Origin: RYN-111 sp046723735
GTDB lineage: Bacteria > Actinomycetota > Actinomycetes > Mycobacteriales > SCTD01
Direction: 5' to 3'
Assembly: GCA_046723735.1 (NCBI GenBank)
Contig: JBKOVB010000056.1
Coordinates: forward strand, 26,285-90,284
DNA length: 64,000 nt
Part shown: in pieces, positions 59,456 to 64,000 of the stretch
Layout of the letters: every line of letters starts with the position of its first letter
Numbering within the stretch: the stretch's first letter is position 1
Position numbers and translations under genes: made by a program
The notes under the pieces: model-generated
What the model saw: the letters and a program-made list of their open reading frames with translations, nothing else
Told to the model about the DNA's origin: nothing
The model's database searches: none

Positions 59456-60335
59456 CGACGAGCGTGGCGAGCCGGCGACTCACGTCGTCGGCGCGCTCCA
59501 GCTGCAGCATGTGCCCGCAGCCCGGGTAGACGACGAGCTCGGCGTGCGGCACCGCCTGCGCGAGCGCCCGGCTGTGGGCGAGCGGGGTGAGGCGGTCGCG
59601 GTCGCCGACGGCGACGAGCACGGGCACCTGGGCGAGGTGGGCCAGCGCGTGCGTGCGGTCGTGGTCGCCGAAGGTGGCGTGGAAGTGCGCCGCCGTCGCC
59701 GCGGGCGTGGCCGCGAGCGCCGCGCAGGTACGCCGGACGTCCTGCCGCCGCGCCTCGGTGCCGAACAGCAGCCGGCGCATCCCCGGGTACGGCGGCTTGG
59801 CGCGCCCCCGCTCGACGCGCCGCAGCGCCCAGGCCCGGACGTGAGGCAGCGCCCGGTGCGTGAGAGCAGCGAGACGCGGGTGCAACCCGAAGTCGATCTC
59901 CGCCATGCCCGCGGCCGAGGTCCCGAGCAGGGCGACCGCCCGGACGCGGTCACCGACCAGGTGCGGGTGCTGCTCGACGAACGACATGATCGCCATGCCG
60001 CCCATGGAGTGTCCGGCGAGGACGGCTGGCCCCGGCGCGACCTGCTCCAGCACGCGGTGCAGGTCGCTGCCGAGCTGGTGGATCGACGCCCGCTCGGCCG
60101 CCGTCGGGCCGGACCGGCCGTGGCCGCGGTGGTCGTAGGTCACCACCCGCAGGTCGGGGCGACGCTCGAGCAGCGCGTGCACCTGGCGCGCCCACAGCCG
60201 CTGCGAGAGCTCGTACCCGTGCAGCAGCACGACAGTGGCGTCCGCGTCCTCCGGCCCGTGCACCTCGGCGTGCAGCGGCACGCCGTCCTCGGTCTCCACC
60301 GTGGTCGGCCGCCCCTCGAGCACGGGCCAGTCCAT
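59418..60335 (-). CDS. alpha/beta hydrolase
   Basis: A 305-residue alpha/beta hydrolase. The nucleophile is Ser110 in LAGHSMGGMAI, the acid is probably Asp in VAVGDRDRLTP, and the His is in YPGCGHMLQLE; the oxyanion region is VVLLHGYELS. There is no signal peptide. The substrate is unknown. It runs head-on into the aminotransferase with a 38-base overlap, and a dyad (separate entry) lies just upstream of its start. Confidence 0.9.
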   Translation of the reverse strand: MDWPVLEGRPTTVETEDGVPLHAEVHGPEDADATVVLLHGYELSQRLWARQVHALLERRPDLRVVTYDHRGHGRSGPTAAERASIHQLGSDLHRVLEQVAPGPAVLAGHSMGGMAIMSFVEQHPHLVGDRVRAVALLGTSAAGMAEIDFGLHPRLAALTHRALPHVRAWALRRVERGRAKPPYPGMRRLLFGTEARRQDVRRTCAALAATPAATAAHFHATFGDHDRTHALAHLAQVPVLVAVGDRDRLTPLAHSRALAQAVPHAELVVYPGCGHMLQLERADDVSRRLATLVATALPTAALPAG

Positions 60336-60343
60336 CGCACCTC

Positions 60344-60371
60344 CATCGTGACAACAGTCAACGTCACAATG
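60344..60371. promoter_or_regulatory. candidate operator upstream of the alpha/beta hydrolase gene
   Basis: CATCGTGAC (60344-60352) and GTCACAATG (60363-60371) form a 9-base inverted repeat with one mismatch and a 10-base spacer. On the minus strand TTGACT lies inside the spacer region. The dyad begins 9 bases before the ATG. This spacing suits a TetR-like or similar repressor, but no regulator gene is adjacent. Confidence 0.4.
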
Positions 60372-60391
60372 GTGACACAGACCCTCGCTGA

Positions 60392-61276
60392 TCAGCCGGT
60401 ACGGCGGGCCGGCTGGCGGTGTGCGGCCAGCGCCTCCTGAGCCACCGCGTAGCCGTGCGCCATCAACCGCGCGGTCTGCGAGAAGTCACGCATCTCGAGC
60501 GGCCCGATGTCGGGCCGGCGCAGCCGCACCACCTGCTGGTCGGGCCGCAGCCCGCTCACCGGGCGGTCCAGCTGCTGGCGGCTGATGGCGAACGACTGCA
60601 GCAGCACGTCCAGCGCGGTCATCCGGTTGCCCTTGCGTCCGAGCCCGCCCCCGGTCACGTCGAGCACCCATACCCGCGTCGCGCCCAGCTCCAGCGCCCG
60701 CTCGACCGGCACCGGGGCGGTGACGCCGCCGTCCACGTGCAGCGTGTCGCCGAGCCGTACCGGCGGGAACAGCGCGGGCAGGCACGCGCTCGCGCTGAGC
60801 ACCTGCACCGGGTCCCCGCTGCTCCACCACGCCGGCTGGGCGCGCTCGAGGTCGGTGGTCACGACGTGGCACGGGATCGCCGTCTCGCCGAGGTCGGCCA
60901 GCGGCACCCAGGCCCGGACCAGCGCCCGGAGCGCGTCAGCCTCGTAGAGGTGGTCGTCCCGTCGTACGGCGTGCAGGAGCGCCCGGCCCTTGCCGAACAC
61001 GTCCTCGCGCGTGAGCCCGCGCCAGATGTCCTCGAGCCGGCCGAGCCGCTCGAGGGTCGGCTCGACGGCGAAGAAGGCGGCGTTGAGGGCGCCCACGGAG
61101 CAGCCGATGAGGACGTCCGGGCGGATGCCGGCCTCCAGGAGAGCTCGCAGCGAGCCGACCTGCGCGGCGCCGAGCGACCCGCCTCCGGACAGCACAAAGG
61201 CCTCCCGGGGGCGACCGCCGCCACGTCCCTGCCCGGCGCGGCGGTGGCGCAGCGGGAGCGGCAGCGAGAGCGACAT
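60392..61276 (-). CDS. patatin-like phospholipase family protein
   Basis: A 294-residue RssA/patatin-type acyl hydrolase with a Ser-Asp dyad: oxyanion loop LSGGGSLGAAQVG (30-42), nucleophile Ser60 in IGCSVGALNAAF, and Asp in VDGGVTAPVPV. The C-terminal part has no added domain. I choose ATG 61276, which has GGAGG five bases upstream; an ATG ten codons earlier has none. It lies between the hydrolase gene and the hadAB-like pair, suggesting a lipid-related context; the substrate is unknown. Confidence 0.9.
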   Translation of the reverse strand: MSLSLPLPLRHRRAGQGRGGGRPREAFVLSGGGSLGAAQVGSLRALLEAGIRPDVLIGCSVGALNAAFFAVEPTLERLGRLEDIWRGLTREDVFGKGRALLHAVRRDDHLYEADALRALVRAWVPLADLGETAIPCHVVTTDLERAQPAWWSSGDPVQVLSASACLPALFPPVRLGDTLHVDGGVTAPVPVERALELGATRVWVLDVTGGGLGRKGNRMTALDVLLQSFAISRQQLDRPVSGLRPDQQVVRLRRPDIGPLEMRDFSQTARLMAHGYAVAQEALAAHRQPARRTG

Positions 61277-61356
61277 GAGGGCCTCCGGGTCGTACCCGGA
61301 CCTCATCGTCGTGAGGCGGGACCTGGCTGTCGCCCGTTCAGGTGGCGAGCACCCGA

Positions 61357-61776
61357 TCAGGTGAGGCGGACGACCGCCTTTGCCCCCATCAGCACCTTGT
61401 TACCCTCGACCGTGGCGGTGAGGCCGACCACGACCGTGCCGTCGTCATTCTTCTCCTCGACGACGCCGGCGACCGAAAGGGTCGCGCCCTGGTCGTCGTC
61501 GGGCACGACCACCGGGGCCGAGAAACGCACGCCGTACGACACGACCTTGCCGGGGTCGCCGACCCAGTCGGTGACGACCCGGCCGGCCGTCGCCATGGTG
61601 AGCATGCCGTGCGCGATCACGTTGGGCAGGCCGACGGCGGTGGCGAGCCGCTCGTTCCAGTGGATGACGTTGTAGTCACCGCTGGCGCCGGCGTAGCGCA
61701 CCAGGTTGGGGCGCTGGATGACGAACTCCTGGGCGGGCAGCTGGGTGCCGACCTCGACCTCGGCGAACGCGGGCAC
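61357..61776 (-). CDS. MaoC-fold (R)-specific dehydratase, HadB-like
   Basis: A 139-residue hot-dog fold protein with the complete hydratase-2 motif YAGASGDYNVIHWN, containing the catalytic Asp and His, then GLPNVIAHGML. This is the catalytic partner in HadAB-type 3-hydroxyacyl dehydratases; in mycobacteria they serve FAS-II and lie in the same place, between rpmG and tRNA-Trp-secE. It starts 1 base after the hadA-like gene. No third (HadC) gene is present here. Confidence 0.9.
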   Translation of the reverse strand: MPAFAEVEVGTQLPAQEFVIQRPNLVRYAGASGDYNVIHWNERLATAVGLPNVIAHGMLTMATAGRVVTDWVGDPGKVVSYGVRFSAPVVVPDDDQGATLSVAGVVEEKNDDGTVVVGLTATVEGNKVLMGAKAVVRLT

Positions 61777-61777
61777 C

Positions 61778-62245
61778 TCAGGCCTCCTTCGGCGCGGCGG
61801 TGCCGCGGCTGACGATGGTGTTCGTGACGGTCGCGACCGGGGCGCCGTTCGCGGTGACCTCGGTGACGAGCGTCATCAGCTCGTTGCGGCCGGCGTCACG
61901 CATGTCGGCGATCCGCACCTCGCTGTCGAGCACGTCCCCGGCGTACACCGGCCGGTGGAACGCGAACGTCTCCTCGCCGTGCACGACCATCTCGAAGCGC
62001 AGCCCCAGCGCGGGGTCCTGGAAGAAGCCGCCGCCGGCGTCGGAGCCCGCCGAGCCCGCGGTGATGAGGAACGTCGGGGGCGCGACGAGGTCCGGGTGGC
62101 CGAGGGCCTTCGCCGCCTCGACGTCGTGGTACGCCGGGTTGGTGTCGCCGATCGCCGTCGCGAACCGCCGGATGTCGTTGCGGGTGACCTCGAAGGGCTC
62201 CTTCGACCGCACGCTGCGGCCGATGAAGTCGCGGTTCAGGGGCAT
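61778..62245 (-). CDS. MaoC-fold dehydratase subunit, HadA-like
   Basis: A 155-residue hot-dog fold protein of the MaoC_dehydrat_N type: MPLNRDFIGRSVRSKEPFEV, then ATAIGDTNPAYHDVEAAKAL, APPTFLI and the HGEETFAFHRPVYAGD hot-dog core. It lacks the full Asp-His catalytic motif of its neighbour, as expected for the substrate-holding HadA partner. A -10-like TAGCCT and a dyad lie just upstream. Confidence 0.88.
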   Translation of the reverse strand: MPLNRDFIGRSVRSKEPFEVTRNDIRRFATAIGDTNPAYHDVEAAKALGHPDLVAPPTFLITAGSAGSDAGGGFFQDPALGLRFEMVVHGEETFAFHRPVYAGDVLDSEVRIADMRDAGRNELMTLVTEVTANGAPVATVTNTIVSRGTAAPKEA

Positions 62246-62273
62246 GGCCGTCCTCTCGCTCCAGGCTGTCGCG

Positions 62274-62303
62274 AGGCTACCCCAGCGCTAGAACACGTTC
62301 TTG
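62274..62303 (-). promoter_or_regulatory. hadA promoter with KstR-like operator
   Basis: On the minus strand the -10 candidate TAGCCT (62279-62274) lies about 29 bases before the hadA ATG. A dyad centred on AGAACACGTTCT (62290-62301 as read on the plus strand) occupies the -35 position. Its form AGAAC-n2-GTTCT fits most of the TetR-family KstR consensus TnnAACnnGTTnnA, missing only the last base. The regulator itself is not in the window. Confidence 0.45.
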
Positions 62304-62315
62304 CTCCGGTACGAC

Positions 62316-62349
62316 GAAGGCCGGCGCCTCGTGAAGAGGGCCGGCCTTC
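62316..62349 (-). terminator. rpmG terminator
   Basis: GAAGGCCGGC (62316-62325) pairs perfectly with GCCGGCCTTC (62340-62349), with an extra CCTC/GAGG stem inside and a 5-base loop. It lies 17 bases after the rpmG stop and separates the tRNA-rpmG unit from hadA. Confidence 0.8.
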
Positions 62350-62366
62350 TCGGGGCGGGACGCTGG

Positions 62367-62531
62367 TCAGCGCGTCTCCTTGTGCTCCGTGTGCTTGCGG
62401 CAGTTCGGGCAGAACTTGTTCAGGTCGAGCCGGTCGGGGTCGTTGCGCCGGTTCTTCTTCGTGATGTAGTTCCGGTGCTTGCACACCTGGCAGGCCAGCG
62501 TGATCTTCGGACGGACGTCGGTGGCGGCCAT
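62367..62531 (-). CDS. rpmG: 50S ribosomal protein L33 (zinc form)
   Basis: L33 (54 residues): AATDVRPKITLACQVCKHRN, then NDPDRLDLNKFCPNCRKHTE, ending HKETR. Cys14, Cys17, Cys41 and Cys44 form the zinc site (C+ type). It lies about 98 bases after tRNA-Met; the tRNA-Thr, tRNA-Met, rpmG, hadA order matches that known upstream of secE in mycobacteria. Confidence 0.96.
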   Translation of the reverse strand: MAATDVRPKITLACQVCKHRNYITKKNRRNDPDRLDLNKFCPNCRKHTEHKETR

Positions 62532-62628
62532 GCGGAGGTGCCTGCACTTTCGTTGTCAGGAGTACTGCGTGATCAGGGAACGACGGCGTGTCGGTGCTGG
62601 ACAAGGTTACCGGACGCCCGTCCGAGGC

Positions 62629-62704
62629 TGGTAGCGACGACCGGACTTGAACCGGTGACACAACGATTATGAGTCGTTTGCTCTACCGACTGAGCTACGC
62701 CGCC
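62629..62704 (-). tRNA. metT: tRNA-Met (CAT anticodon, elongator type)
   Basis: A 76-base cloverleaf with encoded CCA: acceptor GGCGGCG/CGTCGCT (two G-U pairs), anticodon stem AACGA/TCGTT with loop CTCATAA, T arm ACCGG-TTCAAGT-CCGGT, discriminator A. The G-U pair at 1-72 and the AGCTC D arm argue against an initiator. A CAT-anticodon tRNA-Ile (lysidine) cannot be fully excluded, but position favours elongator Met. Confidence 0.92.
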
Positions 62705-62736
62705 GGGTGGTGGTGCGGCTCCCCCGAGGGAGGAGC

Positions 62737-62812
62737 TGGAGCCCCTTTACGGAATCGAACCGTAGACCTTCTCCTTACCATGGAGACGCTCTGCCGACTG
62801 AGCTAAAGGGGC
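62737..62812 (-). tRNA. thrT: tRNA-Thr (GGT anticodon)
   Basis: A 76-base cloverleaf with encoded CCA: acceptor GCCCCTT/AAGGGGC, anticodon stem TCTCC/GGAGA with loop ATGGTAA (anticodon GGT), T arm TACGG-TTCGATT-CCGTA, discriminator T. It lies 32 bases upstream of tRNA-Met and is probably co-transcribed with it. Confidence 0.95.
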
Positions 62813-62878
62813 GGCGAACGAGGGGAGAGCCTACACGATCCCCACGCCGGCCCCGGGGCCGATGCCTGGACGCGAGAC

Positions 62879-62903
62879 GGCCCCGAGCCCGGGGCTCGGG
62901 GCC
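62879..62903 (-). terminator. hairpin between tRNA-Tyr and tRNA-Thr
   Basis: GGCCCCGAGCCC and GGGCTCGGGGCC form an almost continuous palindrome with a short loop, 13 bases after the tRNA-Tyr 3' end. It probably terminates tRNA-Tyr, leaving tRNA-Thr, tRNA-Met and rpmG as a separate unit. Confidence 0.65.
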
Positions 62904-62915
62904 GCTGCGCACGGG

Positions 62916-62997
62916 TGGCGGGTGAAGGGTTCGAACCTTCGTAGGCTGAGCCGACGGATTTACAGTCCGCTCCCATTGACCACTCGGGCAACCCGCC
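62916..62997 (-). tRNA. tyrT: tRNA-Tyr (GTA anticodon)
   Basis: An 82-base class II tRNA with a long variable arm: acceptor GGCGGGT/ACCCGCC, anticodon loop CTGTAAA (GTA), T arm AAGG-TTCGAAC-CCTT, discriminator A. Unlike the neighbouring Thr and Met genes, the 3' CCA is not encoded (the next bases are CCC). Confidence 0.95.
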
Positions 62998-63032
62998 TTG
63001 GTGTGCGGAGCAACGATAGCAAGGAGCCGCAG

Positions 63033-63521
63033 GTGGCCGACTCGTCGTTCGACATCGTCAGCAAGGTCGACCGGCAGGAGGTGGACAACGCGCTGAACCA
63101 GGCCGCCAAGGAGGCGGCCACGCGCTACGACTTCAAGGGCACCGGGGCGGAGATCGCCTGGTCCGGCGAGAGCATCCTGCTCAAGGCCGAGAGCGAGGAG
63201 CGGGTCCGCGCCCTGCTCGACGTGTTCAAGGAGAAGCTCGTCAAGCGCCAGATCTCGCTGAAGACGCTGGACGCCGGCGAGCCGCAGGCCTCGGGCAAGG
63301 AGTACCGGATCACGGCCAAGGTGTCGGAGGGCATCAGCCAGGACAACGCCAAGAAGGTGTCGAAGGTGATCCGCGACGAGGGCCCCAAGGGCGTGCAGGC
63401 TCAGGTCCAGGGCGATCAGCTGCGCGTCTCGGCCAAGGAGAAGGACGACCTGCAGGCGGTCATCAGCCTGCTCAAGGGCAAGGACTTCGACTTCGCCCTG
63501 CAGTTCACGAACTACCGCTGA
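63033..63521 (+). CDS. yajQ: YajQ family nucleotide-binding protein
   Basis: A 162-residue DUF520/YajQ protein with two ferredoxin-like domains: SSFDIVSKVDRQEVDNALNQ and AATRYDFKGTGAEI at the N-terminus, KEYRITAKVSEGISQDNAKK in the middle, and the ending GKDFDFALQFTNYR. Family members bind nucleotides; some bind c-di-GMP or tRNA, but the role here is unknown. The GTG at 63033 has AAGGAG six bases upstream. It diverges from tRNA-Tyr with only 35 bases between them. Confidence 0.95.
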   Translation: MADSSFDIVSKVDRQEVDNALNQAAKEAATRYDFKGTGAEIAWSGESILLKAESEERVRALLDVFKEKLVKRQISLKTLDAGEPQASGKEYRITAKVSEGISQDNAKKVSKVIRDEGPKGVQAQVQGDQLRVSAKEKDDLQAVISLLKGKDFDFALQFTNYR

Positions 63522-63527
63522 CGTCCG

Positions 63528-63581
63528 GTGATCGTGGTGAACCTGGCCCACCGCTGGGTGGTGCCAGGCTCCCACGATCAC
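63528..63581. repeat. interspersed palindromic repeat, copy 2 (GTGATCGTGG family)
   Basis: The outer arms GTGATCGTGG (63528-63537) and CCACGATCAC (63572-63581) pair perfectly. The inner arms CCTGGC/GCCAGG and CCACC/GGTGG close on a 4-base loop. The layout matches the copy at 9539-9592. It begins 6 bases after the yajQ stop and could terminate that transcript. Confidence 0.75.
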
Positions 63582-63631
63582 GGGGGTGCGGGGCCGCGCG
63601 GCGGCTCGGTCACGGCGGCGCCACGAACACA

Positions 63632-63661
63632 GCGCCGGAGAGCACGGCGCCGGACAGCACG
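63632..63661. repeat. two tandem 15-base units
   Basis: GCGCCGGAGAGCACG at 63632-63646 is followed directly by GCGCCGGACAGCACG at 63647-63661, one mismatch. Short, intergenic, between yajQ and the htpX-like gene; no function is evident. Confidence 0.5.
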
Positions 63662-63713
63662 GGGCCGACACCTTCGGGGGGAGCGAAGGCGCCGGCCGTC
63701 CGGGCGACCCGGC

Positions 63714-64000
63714 CTAGCGGTACTCGACCGCCATGGCCTCGAGCCGTGCGATGCGCTCCGCCATCGGCGGGTGGGTGCTGAACAGCTTCGCCATCTGTCC
63801 CGGCCGGAACGGGTTCGCGATCATCAGCGCGCTCGTCGGAGCCAGCCGCGGGTCCTCGACGAGCGGCCGGGCCTTGACCCCCAGCTCGAGCTTGCGCAAG
63901 GCCGAGGCGAGCCCGAGCGGGTCGCCGCTGATCTCCGCGCCGCTCTGGTCGGCCTGGTACTCCCGGCTACGGCTGATCCCCATCTGCACGAGCCCTGCGG
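63714..64000 (-). CDS. HtpX-like M48 membrane metalloprotease, 5' part outside window
   Basis: The last 95 or so codons of an M48 peptidase. SRSREYQADQSGAEISGDP contains the third zinc ligand Glu and the following Asp of the family (E-x3-D), and LFSTHPPMAERIARLEAMA is the typical C-terminal block. The HExxH motif and membrane segments would lie beyond base 64000. HtpX-type proteases act in membrane protein quality control. Confidence 0.88.
   Translation of the reverse strand, partial: AGLVQMGISRSREYQADQSGAEISGDPLGLASALRKLELGVKARPLVEDPRLAPTSALMIANPFRPGQMAKLFSTHPPMAERIARLEAMAVEYR

Noticed and set aside
62290..62301. LexA (SOS) box at the hadA promoter
   Set aside because: Actinobacterial LexA sites have GAAC and GTTC four bases apart; here the spacing is two.

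Overview
The window is a high-GC actinobacterial chromosome segment. Support comes from very GC-rich third codon positions, many GTG and some TTG starts, the gene order tRNA-Trp-secE-nusG-rplKA-rplJL-(mce)-rpoBC-rpsLG-fusA-tuf-S10-spc-alpha, zinc-binding (C+) forms of S4, S14, L33 and L36, and a YrbE/Mce lipid-import operon. I cannot name a genus from sequence alone. Nearly every gene is on the minus strand; the exceptions are an aminotransferase and yajQ. I see no prophage, insertion sequence, CRISPR array or plasmid feature.

Reading in the direction of transcription (from base 64000 down): a partial htpX-like protease; yajQ (plus strand) back to back with a tRNA-Tyr, tRNA-Thr, tRNA-Met, rpmG block; a pair of MaoC-fold dehydratases (hadA/hadB-like); a patatin lipase, an alpha/beta hydrolase and a convergent class I aminotransferase; tRNA-Trp-secE-nusG-rplK-rplA-(L10 leader)-rplJ-rplL; an eleven-gene mce operon (mceG-yrbEA-yrbEB-mceA to mceF-two Mce-associated genes); rpoB-rpoC; the str operon (rpsL-rpsG-fusA-tuf); the S10 and spc operons from rpsJ to secY-adk-map; a two-domain Ig-like protein of unknown role between map and infA; infA-rpmJ-rpsM-rpsK-rpsD-rpoA-rplQ-truA; an ABC-F ATPase and a GNAT acetyltransferase; rplM-rpsI; glmM; a secreted S53 peptidase; and pepN-glmS-acpS-nnr.

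Most of this is the core translation, transcription and secretion machinery, with two lipid-related insertions: the mce importer between rplL and rpoB, and the hadAB/patatin/hydrolase block near secE. GlmM and GlmS serve amino-sugar supply for the wall, AcpS activates acyl carrier proteins, and Nnr repairs damaged NAD(P)H.

The less ordinary signals are in non-coding or repeat structure. (1) One palindromic element lies in an intergenic spacer, and a related copy lies in frame inside pepN. (2) A 52-base element upstream of the S53 peptidase has three perfectly complementary arm pairs that can form a pseudoknot, one of them followed by four U. (3) A second interspersed palindrome follows the stop codons of two genes 54 kb apart. 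(4) Perfect hairpins sharing the arm GGTACGGCG sit after rpoA, tuf and rpoB, with a variant after rplO. (5) A KstR-like dyad overlaps the likely hadA promoter. I did not find a convincing new multi-gene system.
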